Source: JBDREF01 sp043820045
GTDB lineage: Bacteria > Planctomycetota > Phycisphaerae > Sedimentisphaerales > Anaerobacaceae
NCBI GenBank assembly: GCA_043820045.1
Contig: JBDREF010000211.1
Span: forward strand, 1 to 14,903
Direction: 5' to 3'
Length of the DNA: 14,903 nt
Shown here: piece by piece, positions 1 to 8,335 of the stretch
Layout of the letters: each line of letters opens with the position of its first letter
Numbering within the stretch: position 1 is the stretch's first letter
The notes under the pieces: model-generated
What the model was told of the DNA's origin: nothing
Database searches by the model: none
The model's input: only the letters and a program-made list of their open reading frames with translations
Position numbers and translations under genes: made by a program

Positions 1-1352
1 GCCTGCTGGCGGTGCCCCGCCTGATAGAAACTCAGTACCGCATTTACGAGCATATTTCGGTGGCCGTTCCGGAGCGATTCGTAGGTTCCCTTATCGTCCT
101 TGTGCTTTTCGATATTAGCCAGCACCATCCTGTTGTAAGGCTGGAACATTCTCAGGTCCGGCCGCAGAAATACTTCCTGCAGTATCCGGGTCTGCGTCTC
201 CTGCGATCCTTCGCTTACAGGCACCTGCACCGGCATGTTGCGGATAAACATTTTGCCGTTTCGGAAAAGATTCTGCAGGCTGTGGCCTACGATTCTGGCC
301 GTGTTGGCTTCAGTCATCTCAATCTCTTCGGACTGCTTGCCGGCGTTTATCCGAAGGCCCTTGATGGCCCAGTATATCGCGTGGCTGTCGGCGTGCCGCC
401 AGTCTAACGGCAAATGGGTGTTCGGATCGGCGAAGTTCGTCGGGCCGTAGGTTATGTTCAAGTCGAGCATCAGGGCCGGGTCCAGCTTCCACGTTTTGCG
501 AAGCTCGTAGGCCTTGGCAAAGATATCGAACTTCTTGAGGGCTTCGGTGCCCCTGAAATCGTCTATTGCCTGTGCGGCGGCGGGTTTGTAGCTGTCTGCG
601 TTTCGGCGCAGCCACACGTAGTGACTCGGAAGTTTCGCGTCGTCGGAGAAAGCCTCGTCCGCCGATTTCAGGGCCTTGACCAGCGCGGCTACGTTCGGGT
701 CCTGCATAATCTCCTGCAGGCCGGCCGGCGCCCTGGCGAGAGCTTCGAAGTAATGGTTGTCCTGGGTATCGAACTGGTTGTCTTCCGAGCTGAGCAGCGG
801 CTCCATGGCCGAAGCAAGCTGGAGCTTGTAATACTTGTGCGCATCGTCCGAGACGCCGCCTATCTTGTGCTGGAATATCCTGGCCAGCTCGCGGTAAAGC
901 GTGAGGTTCTTCAGCTTGTACTTGCTGATGGCCTCATCGCGAAGCAGCTCATAGCCGTTCCTTACCCAGCGCCATCGCTGATCGGGCTGGGTCGCAGGTA
1001 TAGCAACGGAGATATTGTATGCCATATTCCATGCGTGGAATTCCCACACCGATGCGAAGCGAGGCTGCAGGAGGGTAATCCATTCCGCAAGCTGCCTTGC
1101 ATCGAAGAACTGCCCTTCTTCCTTGAGCTTGTCGGCCCGCATCCACAGGACATCCACGACCAGCCCGCGAAAAGCTCCGGTTGCGACCGTGGCAAACACG
1201 AGCGAGGGCGGCATGTTCTCGGGCGTGTCGATGAGCAAGTTCATCTCCTGACGCTGGCGATTGATGGAATCGAGCTGCAGGCCGGCGGCGATAAGCAGAC
1301 CTGCGGCAAGTATGATACAGGCAAAACAGATTATCGTGTCACGTAAACGCAT
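1..1352 (-). CDS. TPR-like membrane-anchored protein of unknown function (C-terminus cut by window edge)
   Basis: An uninterrupted frame runs from the ATG at 1350-1352 to the left edge, giving 450 codons with no stop, so the 3' end lies outside the window. Residues about 7-26 are a single hydrophobic segment (IICFACIILAAGLLIAAG) with a short basic N-terminus, consistent with a signal anchor. The rest is soluble and helix-rich, with a conserved-looking stretch near residues 61-115 containing 'LWMRADKLKEEGQ', 'LQPRFASVWEFHAWN' and 'MAYNISV'. I recognise this pattern from TPR-like proteins of PVC bacteria that sit beside ABC-2 transporter genes; I know of no established function. It begins 41 bases after the permease stop, in the same orientation, so it is probably co-transcribed and may work with the ABC system at the membrane. 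The ATG has no clear Shine-Dalgarno sequence. The coding assignment is secure; the role is inferred from context only. Confidence 0.82.
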   Translation of the reverse strand, partial: MRLRDTIICFACIILAAGLLIAAGLQLDSINRQRQEMNLLIDTPENMPPSLVFATVATGAFRGLVVDVLWMRADKLKEEGQFFDARQLAEWITLLQPRFASVWEFHAWNMAYNISVAIPATQPDQRWRWVRNGYELLRDEAISKYKLKNLTLYRELARIFQHKIGGVSDDAHKYYKLQLASAMEPLLSSEDNQFDTQDNHYFEALARAPAGLQEIMQDPNVAALVKALKSADEAFSDDAKLPSHYVWLRRNADSYKPAAAQAIDDFRGTEALKKFDIFAKAYELRKTWKLDPALMLDLNITYGPTNFADPNTHLPLDWRHADSHAIYWAIKGLRINAGKQSEEIEMTEANTARIVGHSLQNLFRNGKMFIRNMPVQVPVSEGSQETQTRILQEVFLRPDLRMFQPYNRMVLANIEKHKDDKGTYESLRNGHRNMLVNAVLSFYQAGHRQQ

Positions 1353-1393
1353 ACGAATATACAGAGCCGACTGTCACGGCTCCTGGGTACGCC

Positions 1394-2749
1394 TTAGACT
1401 ATGATTCTTGCAATTTCTCGACAACTGAAAACGACCAGGCCCAGGACCAGCACCAGAACCCCCTTGATGCAGACCACAAAAAGTGCGCATTTGCCCAATA
1501 AGGACCAGCTCAACAATCGTGCAGGCACCAGGAACTTCGTGGGGTTAAAATTGTCGAACTGCGGCAGCAGCCGGATCATCCATTTGATTGTGTAGGAATA
1601 TACCGCACCGACGTTTCCGCTCAAATAGTCGAAGGATTCGATAACGAAGCCGCTGAAACTTGCGGTAAAGAAAAGCACCAGAGAAAACAGTATTGCCACC
1701 GGGAACGAGAGGAAAGTAGAAGCCATTACGCCCAGGCACGCCAGGAAAACCAGACGAAACAATATCATGAGGGCTGCCCTGACGAAATTGGCGGTGAACG
1801 TATCGGCCTTGTAAAGCACTTCCAGCCCGTCCGGCGGGAAGATAACGACGGTGTTGCCCGGCGAGCCGTTCAAAAATGCAATCGCCAGGTGGCCGCTTTC
1901 CGGTACAACGTTGGCTGGAACCTCTATTTCATGAAACGTCCCGACCGAGTGTACATGGATCTGGTCGTAAACCGGCGTCTTGCTTTCTGTGCCGTATCGG
2001 AAGTGCTGATAATCCCCCACGTACCATCGGCCATAGACCTGCGCATCCGGAGGATTCGGCCAGACTTCATATTTGAATCTTATGAACAAGCTCTCCGAGA
2101 GCGGCTCGATGTTCTGGAACTCCCAAAGGAGCATCCCGCCCACGTCGGCGGCACGCTTGGATATCTCGGCCTGCCTGGTCAGCTCGGCTATGATCTCTTC
2201 GGGCGGCGTATCGGCGGGTAATTCGTCGCGGCTCTTGAGGCTCTCGTATCGCTCCTGGACCTCCTTTGTTACGTCCACTTCCGGGATGGTCAACGCGGCC
2301 CGTGCGGTGAAGAACTGGGTGTTGGCCTCGGCAAGGTCGCCCTCGGATGCATCGCGAAGTCGCGGCATGTAAATGGTAATCGTATAGATGATAGCGGCGA
2401 ATATACCGAGGAGAATCAAGTCCAGTACCAGTACGCCGAGCAGCTTGCCGAGGAGAAACTCGCGACGGCGAATGGGCTTGGTTATGACGGTATATATCTG
2501 TCTCTGTTCGATGTCGCTTGTGACCGTGTAGATCGAGATGATGATTGTGAGCAGGCAGAGCAGAAAACTCGTGAGCGAAAGGCCGTAGCTGACGAAAGTT
2601 TGCAGCCTGCCCTTCAATGTTTCGTCGCCCGTGGTCGAAAAGCCCAAAACGCCAAGCAGGACAATCAGCAGCAGGACGAAGACTACGGCCACCTTCATGC
2701 GCAACGCCTGCTTTATGGTGTTTGTGGCGACAGCCCAGATACTACGCAT
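1394..2749 (-). CDS. ABC-2 family transporter permease with large extracytoplasmic insert
   Basis: 451-residue integral membrane subunit of an ABC-2 type transporter. Predicted membrane segments lie near residues 20-38, 54-76, 104-127, 323-344, 349-369 and 418-443. A hydrophilic region at about 129-320 separates the third and fourth, giving a roughly 190-residue domain probably outside the cytoplasm. The cytoplasmic loop after segment 2 holds 'TVITKPIRRREFLLGKLLG' (residues 87-105), a pattern typical of this permease family (E-x-x-x-I-x-T-V-x-x-K-P-x-x-R). The ATG at 2747-2749 was chosen because AGGAG lies 9 bases upstream and translation from it overlaps the ATPase stop by only 8 bases. An in-frame ATG at 2914 would add 55 low-complexity residues that only read the ATPase tail in another frame. 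The overlap implies translational coupling with the upstream ATPase, its obvious partner. Substrate unknown. Confidence 0.9.
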   Translation of the reverse strand: MRSIWAVATNTIKQALRMKVAVVFVLLLIVLLGVLGFSTTGDETLKGRLQTFVSYGLSLTSFLLCLLTIIISIYTVTSDIEQRQIYTVITKPIRRREFLLGKLLGVLVLDLILLGIFAAIIYTITIYMPRLRDASEGDLAEANTQFFTARAALTIPEVDVTKEVQERYESLKSRDELPADTPPEEIIAELTRQAEISKRAADVGGMLLWEFQNIEPLSESLFIRFKYEVWPNPPDAQVYGRWYVGDYQHFRYGTESKTPVYDQIHVHSVGTFHEIEVPANVVPESGHLAIAFLNGSPGNTVVIFPPDGLEVLYKADTFTANFVRAALMILFRLVFLACLGVMASTFLSFPVAILFSLVLFFTASFSGFVIESFDYLSGNVGAVYSYTIKWMIRLLPQFDNFNPTKFLVPARLLSWSLLGKCALFVVCIKGVLVLVLGLVVFSCREIARIIV

Positions 2750-3986
2750 CGCCGGAGTCTCCTGCCTGCAAAGTGTCGTTGCTTGCCTTCTCCTGTTTGT
2801 CGTGGCCTGAGCGGCCTGTGAGCTTATCCAGAATGTCTTCTTTGACCTGCTGCTTCGGGGCATCGGGCTCGACTGCTTCTGTCTCGATTTTTTCCTCTCT
2901 AACAGCAGGCTCAAGTTGGGGCGGCTCGGCCGTGCCGGTTAGTTTGCCCAGCAGGTCCTTGTCCGGTTCCGGCCGGGGGCTTTCAGCCGCGGCGACCTTC
3001 TCCGTCGCAGGACGTTCAGCAGGGACCGGTTGTGATACAGTGGCCGAAACAAGCTTGTCGAGTATGCCTTCCAGAGGTTTTTCCTGCGTGAGGAAATCGC
3101 CGATCTTGGTTGTGCTGACGGCGCCGCTCGTGGGCTGGGCCTGCGCCTGGGCGGCCGTAACCGTCCTGATGAAGAATGTCTCGAGCTTGTCCATAGGGCT
3201 GGTTACGACGCACTCGGCATTTTCGGCCTCGACCAACTGCCTTATCTTATCGACAGTCGAGTCGCTTATGGCGTCGGTCGTGATCTGTCGTTTGTTCGTC
3301 TGCTGCAGGAGGTCCCTGACCTGGCCCTGAGTCTGTATTCTTCCGCCGTACAGAATCGCTATTCTATTGCATACATCCTCAACGTCTGCGAGCAGGTGGC
3401 TGCAAAGCAGAATTGTCTTGCCGCGCTCTGCGAGTTTGATAATCAGGTCTTTTATCTGCCTTGTTCCGATTGGGTCCAGTCCCGTTGTCGGCTCGTCCAG
3501 TATGAGCAGGTCGGGATCGTTAATCAGAGCCTGTGCCAGGCCGATTCTGCGCGCCATGCCTTTCGAGAACGTGCCGACGGGTCTGTTCGCGACGGCTTTG
3601 AGTCCTACCATGTCGAGCAGAGCCTCGATACGCATTTTCCGCACCTTGGGCGGTAGTCCGAACAGCCTGCCGTAGAAATCGAGGGTCTCTCGGGCGTTCA
3701 GGTACCTGTACAGGTAGGATTCTTCGGGCAGAAAGCCGATTCTGGAGTTGGTCTTCGGGTCGGCTCCGTCGCCGCCTAACAGCAGGGCCTTGCCCTTTGT
3801 CGGATGCAGCAGGCCCAGCAGCATTTTCAGAGTCGTGGTCTTGCCCGAACCGTTCGGGCCCAGGAGTCCGAAGACCTCGTTGTAGTGAACCTGGAGTTCC
3901 AGGTTATCGACGGCGTAAACTTTTGCCCGGCCCCACCAGTCGGAAAAAATCTTCGTCAGAGCAAATGTCTCAATTGCGTATTCCAT
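2742..3986 (-). CDS. ABC transporter ATP-binding protein with extended repeat-bearing C-terminal tail
   Basis: 414-residue nucleotide-binding subunit of an ABC-2 type transporter. Visible motifs in order: Walker A GPNGSGKTT at 43-51; a Q-loop region 'GFLPEES' near 84-90 with Glu in place of Gln, common in this subfamily; a signature 'FSKGMARR' at 140-147, a variant of LSGGQ; Walker B 'LLILDEP' at 160-166 followed by the D-loop 'GLD'; and the switch His in 'CSHLL' (H197). The catalytic part ends near residue 230. Residues about 280-414 form a Pro-, Ala-, Glu- and Gln-rich tail that looks disordered and carries three related motifs: 'GILDKLVS' (307), 'DLLGKLTG' (344) and 'DILDKLTG' (384). Ordinary relatives end near 240-310 residues. 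The gene overlaps the downstream permease by 8 bases, so the two almost certainly form one transporter. It starts 50 bases after the P1B ATPase stop. Substrate unknown. Confidence 0.93.
   Translation of the reverse strand: MEYAIETFALTKIFSDWWGRAKVYAVDNLELQVHYNEVFGLLGPNGSGKTTTLKMLLGLLHPTKGKALLLGGDGADPKTNSRIGFLPEESYLYRYLNARETLDFYGRLFGLPPKVRKMRIEALLDMVGLKAVANRPVGTFSKGMARRIGLAQALINDPDLLILDEPTTGLDPIGTRQIKDLIIKLAERGKTILLCSHLLADVEDVCNRIAILYGGRIQTQGQVRDLLQQTNKRQITTDAISDSTVDKIRQLVEAENAECVVTSPMDKLETFFIRTVTAAQAQAQPTSGAVSTTKIGDFLTQEKPLEGILDKLVSATVSQPVPAERPATEKVAAAESPRPEPDKDLLGKLTGTAEPPQLEPAVREEKIETEAVEPDAPKQQVKEDILDKLTGRSGHDKQEKASNDTLQAGDSGDA
2759..2763 (-). promoter_or_regulatory. Ribosome binding site deciding the ABC-2 permease start
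   Basis: AGGAG on the minus strand, 9 bases before the ATG at 2749 and inside the 3' end of the ABC ATPase gene. It supports the 2749 start over the longer reading from 2914. One of the few clear Shine-Dalgarno sequences in the window. Confidence 0.7.
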
Positions 3987-4036
3987 AATTCTTATATGTT
4001 CAAACCCGGTGTGTAGTTCGCTCCGGATCTGTTGGC

Positions 4037-5974
4037 CTAAACATGAACATGGGGTTCGTGGTCGAGTTCCTCCCCGAAGCGGACCAACCGGGCGCTGTTA
4101 AAGACAACAATCAATGAGCCGACAAAATGCAGCATTGCGGCGTAGATTGCCGGCAGCCAGGCCGCCGCACCGGCGGCTATACCAAGGACAATGAAGAGCA
4201 TTCCAAAGCCGAGATTCTGATAGATGACGCGCCCGGTCTTGCGGGAGAGGCGGACGAGGAATGGCAGCCGCCTGAGGTCGTTGCTCATCAGGGCGATGGA
4301 AGCCGAGTTTATCGCTACATCGCTTCCCGCGGCGCCCATGGCGATGCCAAGGTCCCCCGCCGCCAGGGCGGGAGCATCGTTTATGCCGTCGCCGACAACC
4401 ACAACGGTATGGCCGTCTCTCTTGATCTGCTCGACGATCGCCAGTTTGTCCTGCGGCAGACAGTGGGCCTTGAAATCGGTACAGGCCAACTCTGCGGCGA
4501 CCCTGCCGGCCACCTCGCTGCGGTCACCGGTGAGCATAGTCACTCGCTTGACGCCGATATCGATCAGCTCCTTGATAGCCTGCTGAGCTTCGGGCCTGGT
4601 CTTGTCCTTAAGACCGATCCACCCGATACAATTCGAATCCTTGGCAACGTAAAGGGTGCTAAAGCCCTGCTCTTCATGAAGGGTCGGGTCGGAGACGTTG
4701 CTCATATTCACGTTGCTTTCCCTGAGAAACGTATCCCTTCCGACAATGATTCTCGACGAATCGACGAGGGCGGTTACGCCTTTACCCGGCGTTTCCTGGA
4801 AGTTGTCGGGCCCGGGCAGGGAAATCCCCGCCTCTCTGGCCACTTCCTGCAGCGCCCTTGCAGCCGGGTGCTTGCTCATCTGCTCCGCCGAGGCGGCTAC
4901 GGCCAGCAACTCGGCCGGTTCGATGCCCTCTGCGGGCGTAAGCTTGGTTACGTACAGGCGGCCGGTCGTCACCGTGCCGGTTTTGTCGAAGACCATCGCC
5001 GTTATCTTGCCGGCAATCTCCAGGTCGGCGACATTCTTTATAAGGATACCGAGCCGGGCGGAGGCCGAAATTGCAGCCACCATCGCCGTTGGCGTCGCCA
5101 GAATCAACGCGCAGGGGCAGGAAACCACGAGTATCGTAATCGCCCTGTCCATATCGCGGGTGAAAAACAGGACTATCCCGGCAATCATCAGTATCGTCGG
5201 CGTGTACCACTTAACGTAGCGGTCGATTATCCGCATGATCGGAATTTTTGTCTGCTCGGCCTGTATGATCAGCGACTGGACTTTGCCGAGGGTCGTATCC
5301 TTGCCGGCCTTGGTCACGGTTATATCCAATACGCCGGTGAGGTTATTTGTGCCCGCGAAAACCTGCATTCCCGGCACTTTATCGACCGGCAGAGATTCGC
5401 CTGTTATGGTTGCTTCGTTCACCGAACTGAGGCCCTTTGCGACCTCGCCGTCGGCCGGGATGTTGTCGCCGGGGCGGACGCGGACACAATCGCCCTGTTT
5501 AAGGCTGCTTACTTTCACCTCTTTTTCGTTCCCGCCGGCGTCGAGGAGATTCGCCCTGGTAGGCGTCAGCTTTATCAGCGACTCGATCGAGGCACGGGCT
5601 CCGAGTGCGGTTCGGGTCTCGATAAGCTCGCTCAGCAGCATGAAGAACGCGACGATGCCCGCGGTGGCGTATTCCTGCGTTGCGAAGGCGGCGATTATCG
5701 CCAGGGCCACCAGCTCGTCCATGTGTGCCTCTCTGTGCATGAGGCTCTTTATCGCGTGCAGAACAATAGGCGTGCCGAGCAGTATCGCACCGGCCATTGC
5801 CAGGATTACGGTATTGAAATGACCCTCGCCGTAGATGAACTTTGCGATGCCGCTGTTGATGAGAAGCACTCCGCCGGCCAGGGTCCCCAACAGTGCCAGG
5901 CTTACGCCAATCTGCTTGCCGTGAGTATGCTCGGCGGCGATGTCGTTCTTAAAATGTAGGTGTTGGTGTGCCAT
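4037..5974 (-). CDS. P1B-type heavy-metal transporting ATPase with His-rich termini
   Basis: 645-residue ATP-driven metal pump in the membrane. Motifs: actuator 'TGES' at 191-194; the metal-binding 'CPC' of the membrane pathway at 286-288; phosphorylation site 'DKTGT' at 330-334, where D330 is the phosphorylated Asp; the P1B-specific 'HP' at 369-370; 'MLTGD' at 480-484; and 'GDGIND' at 528-533. There is no N-terminal heavy-metal-associated domain with CxxC. Instead the N-terminus holds spaced histidines ('MAHQHLH', 'EHTHGK') and the C-terminus ends 'DHEPHVHV', both likely soft metal-binding tails. CPC is shared by Cu and by Zn/Cd/Pb pumps. The last membrane segment reads 'MLHFVGSLIVVFNSARL', which does not match the classical Cu(I), Zn or Co signatures that I know, so I do not assign a metal. 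It lies 67 bases after the HflK-like gene, and this adjacency suggests a joint role with the SPFH proteins. Confidence 0.93.
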   Translation of the reverse strand: MAHQHLHFKNDIAAEHTHGKQIGVSLALLGTLAGGVLLINSGIAKFIYGEGHFNTVILAMAGAILLGTPIVLHAIKSLMHREAHMDELVALAIIAAFATQEYATAGIVAFFMLLSELIETRTALGARASIESLIKLTPTRANLLDAGGNEKEVKVSSLKQGDCVRVRPGDNIPADGEVAKGLSSVNEATITGESLPVDKVPGMQVFAGTNNLTGVLDITVTKAGKDTTLGKVQSLIIQAEQTKIPIMRIIDRYVKWYTPTILMIAGIVLFFTRDMDRAITILVVSCPCALILATPTAMVAAISASARLGILIKNVADLEIAGKITAMVFDKTGTVTTGRLYVTKLTPAEGIEPAELLAVAASAEQMSKHPAARALQEVAREAGISLPGPDNFQETPGKGVTALVDSSRIIVGRDTFLRESNVNMSNVSDPTLHEEQGFSTLYVAKDSNCIGWIGLKDKTRPEAQQAIKELIDIGVKRVTMLTGDRSEVAGRVAAELACTDFKAHCLPQDKLAIVEQIKRDGHTVVVVGDGINDAPALAAGDLGIAMGAAGSDVAINSASIALMSNDLRRLPFLVRLSRKTGRVIYQNLGFGMLFIVLGIAAGAAAWLPAIYAAMLHFVGSLIVVFNSARLVRFGEELDHEPHVHV

Positions 5975-6041
5975 AATAATAGTCTCTTGCTTCTTAATCT
6001 GCCTCCACTTGCATTATTAAGGTCGCGCCCTGATTGTAAGT

Positions 6042-7388
6042 TTATCGACCTTGCTCTGCCGACTGCTCCCTGCTTGCTTTCGGTTTCAACGCGGGGTCTC
6101 TGTTCAAAAGGACTCGAAGCTCTCTGCCCTTGGTACCGCCGGCGGTTTGAAGAACGAATTTCTCATCTGCGTTCTCAAAAATTTGCTCGATGGCATTGAG
6201 ATAGATTTCCTGGAGTACAAGCTTCGGGCGTAGTCTGTATTCGGGCAGCAGGCGCTCGAGATAATCGGCGTTGGCTTTGGCGGTCTCCACGACCCTTGCC
6301 CGATAGGCCCGCGATTCGGCGATTTTCTCCTGGGCCTTACCGGCCAGCCGGGACCACAGCATCTCTCGGGTCTCTTCGCTCACGTTTTGGCCGTGCAAAG
6401 CTGCAGACAGCTCGTTGGCGACCGGGCCGGCAGCTTCGTTGAGCGTGTTCTCTGCGTAGCTCCGGGCCTCAGTCTTCGCCTTCTGGGCGGCCTGACTGGC
6501 CATTATGGAGGCCTCAAACGCGATCTGGGCCTGCCGGGGCGGTTCGCTCTTGGTCAATTGTACCGACACAACCTTTATGCCGCTTTCGGTTTTGTCGAGT
6601 TTTTCCTGCAGCAGTCTTTTTACCTCTCTCGGGATTCTCTCCGAGCTGGAAATCGCCTCTTCGATCGTATAATTGACCATCGTGGTTACGACGGCGTCTT
6701 CGAACATGCTCTCCAGAAGCGGCTTTGCGCCCTTTTCACCTGTTATGACATCGAAGTAGATGTCGCCCGGCTTGACGTCAGCGACGTAAACGTTGCGGAA
6801 GAACCGCTCGGGGTCGTCGATCTGATAGGTCAGTTGCCATTTCGTGTGGGCGATATTGTAGTCGCTTCCATCGGAGCCGGCCTGGGCCCCTCCGCGGCCG
6901 GCGGACAAATCGCCCGTGGCGCCCGTCTGCTTTTCGCTTCGTGTTATGCAATAGCCGTCTCGTATGGGATTAAGCGGCTGGTCCGGACGGACCGGACGAG
7001 GCCTCTCGGCGAGCATATCCTCCTTCGTCTGGAAGTACCAGAACGAGTTGATGGCCAGGTTTACTTTCCTTTCCACGGGGATTTTGATTATTTCGTCTAT
7101 CGGATAGGGTAATATCCAGTGCGGGCCCGGGCCCAGAAACCGCTCTTCGCCCACGCCTCGAATCTTGCCGAATCGCAGGACGATTGCCTGTTCGTCGGAG
7201 CCGACCGTCTCGAAGCCGGAGGCGAGGAAAGCGACGATCAGCACGATCATTATTACCTTCAGGATGATGAAGCTTATCCGCAGTGCTTCGGAAAGGCTCT
7301 TGCCGGCGGCGTCAAGCTCGGGCCCGACAGGCTCTTGCGATGCCGACGGATGCGGATGCTTGTGATCTTCGTTATGTTTTTCTGCCAT
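6042..7388 (-). CDS. hflK: HflK-like SPFH/band 7 membrane protein
   Basis: 448 residues. A cytoplasmic N-terminus with several histidines ('HNEDHKHPHP', residues 5-14) precedes one membrane segment at about 38-57. The SPFH domain follows, opening with 'VGSDEQAIVLRFGKIRG' (62-78) and 'GPGPHWILPYP' (86-96), the usual HflK signature. A Gly/Ser-rich insertion near 153-177 interrupts the domain before 'KWQLTYQIDDPERF'. A long Ala/Glu/Gln-rich helical region with 'KAKTEARSYAENTLNEAA' spans about 285-380 and probably mediates oligomerisation. In Escherichia coli, HflK (419 residues) and HflC form a ring-like membrane complex that modulates the FtsH protease. No ftsH gene is visible here, so an FtsH link is knowledge of the family and not seen. 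The order 689-aa SPFH gene, hflC-like, hflK-like, P1B ATPase with 29- and 67-base gaps argues for an operon. Confidence 0.88.
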   Translation of the reverse strand: MAEKHNEDHKHPHPSASQEPVGPELDAAGKSLSEALRISFIILKVIMIVLIVAFLASGFETVGSDEQAIVLRFGKIRGVGEERFLGPGPHWILPYPIDEIIKIPVERKVNLAINSFWYFQTKEDMLAERPRPVRPDQPLNPIRDGYCITRSEKQTGATGDLSAGRGGAQAGSDGSDYNIAHTKWQLTYQIDDPERFFRNVYVADVKPGDIYFDVITGEKGAKPLLESMFEDAVVTTMVNYTIEEAISSSERIPREVKRLLQEKLDKTESGIKVVSVQLTKSEPPRQAQIAFEASIMASQAAQKAKTEARSYAENTLNEAAGPVANELSAALHGQNVSEETREMLWSRLAGKAQEKIAESRAYRARVVETAKANADYLERLLPEYRLRPKLVLQEIYLNAIEQIFENADEKFVLQTAGGTKGRELRVLLNRDPALKPKASREQSAEQGR

Positions 7389-7417
7389 GATACCTGTAAC
7401 TAATTATGACCTGTGTA

Positions 7418-8335
7418 TTATGGTTGGTTGGGCTCGATCTGCTTAAGGTCGGGCATACCCTTCAGGAGCGTGAACGGCTCGACGTCCGTCGGCACGACAA
7501 AAGTGGTTCCGCTTTCCATGATTTTCTGCAGCGCCTCGAGGTCGCGAAGAAACATTGCAAGTTTGGGATTCGCATCAAGCTTCTTGTAATGTTTGGCGGC
7601 CTCGGCGTCGCCTTTGCCCCGAATAACCTTTGCCCTGGCCTCGGCTGCTGTGATTAACTCGTCGCTTTTCGACTTGGCGTCGGTCCTTATCTTAATCGCC
7701 TCGGCATTTCCCTCTGAGATTATCCCATCGGCCCGGCGGGTCCTTTCAGCGATCATTCGTGCGAAGACCTCTTTGCTGACTTCCTCGCTGACTTTGAGCT
7801 GTTTGATGCCGAGGGCCTTGATTTCGATTCCGTAATTCGCATTCGTCACCGCCTGCTGAAGGTCGGACAGCATCTCGCCTTCAATTTCTTCGAACTTGAT
7901 TTTTGACGGGTCCCCATTCACGAATTCGGACAGGTAATGGCGGCCGATCACGTTGTTCTGCGTGTTGCGGATTCGGGTACGAAGCAGTTCATCCTCGGCC
8001 TTCTTGACGGTTTTGATGGAGTTGAAAAATTCCAGCGGCTTGGCTATTCTCCAGACCACGTAAGTGTTTACGATAATAGGCTCGCCGCTGGCCGTGGGTG
8101 TCTCTTCCACCTCCGGCGCGAAAACACGCATGCGTGAATCGAACTTGTAAACCTGCTGGATCGGGAACGGCCACTTGAAGTACGGCAGTCTCCTCGGCCC
8201 GAGGATTTGATCCGTAGGCCTGCCGAAAGTAGTCACCAGGCAGGACTCGGTCTCTCTGACCTGGAACGAGACCAGATAGAGCCCGAGGGTGACGACAATG
8301 AAAGCGATGAAAATTGCGATGGCTATGTTTCTCAT
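7418..8335 (-). CDS. hflC: HflC-like SPFH/band 7 membrane protein
   Basis: 305 residues, close to the usual size of HflC. One N-terminal membrane segment (about 5-23) is followed directly by the SPFH domain: 'VRETESCLVTTFGRP' at 26-40, 'GPRRLPYFKWPFPIQ' at 46-60 and 'VNTYVVWRIAKP' at 89-100. The charged helical stretch 'ERTRRADGIISEGNAEAIK' (197-215), then 'AEARAKVIRGKGDAEAAKHY' (231-250), is the hallmark of HflC and related prohibitin-type proteins. The protein probably assembles with the HflK-like product into a membrane ring facing the cell exterior. Its ATG overlaps the stop of the preceding 689-aa SPFH gene as ATGA (8332-8335), implying coupled translation; the HflK-like gene follows after 29 bases. 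The order here is HflC before HflK, the reverse of the E. coli hflK-hflC order. Confidence 0.9.
   Translation of the reverse strand: MRNIAIAIFIAFIVVTLGLYLVSFQVRETESCLVTTFGRPTDQILGPRRLPYFKWPFPIQQVYKFDSRMRVFAPEVEETPTASGEPIIVNTYVVWRIAKPLEFFNSIKTVKKAEDELLRTRIRNTQNNVIGRHYLSEFVNGDPSKIKFEEIEGEMLSDLQQAVTNANYGIEIKALGIKQLKVSEEVSKEVFARMIAERTRRADGIISEGNAEAIKIRTDAKSKSDELITAAEARAKVIRGKGDAEAAKHYKKLDANPKLAMFLRDLEALQKIMESGTTFVVPTDVEPFTLLKGMPDLKQIEPNQP

Noticed and set aside
414..1346. 310-codon open frame on the plus strand
   Set aside because: Antisense to the TPR-like gene, which has an unbroken 450-codon frame with coherent hydrophobic anchor and conserved-looking helical region.
2750..2914. Longer N-terminus (55 extra residues) for the ABC-2 permease
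   Set aside because: The extra stretch only reads the ABC ATPase tail in another frame and is Ser/Arg/Gln-rich. A good ribosome binding site and an 8-base overlap support 2749.
4127..5959. 610-codon open frame on the plus strand
   Set aside because: It is exactly antisense to the P1B ATPase, whose motifs are all intact. Its translation is rich in Arg, Gly and His without any domain, as expected from reading a GC-rich gene backwards.
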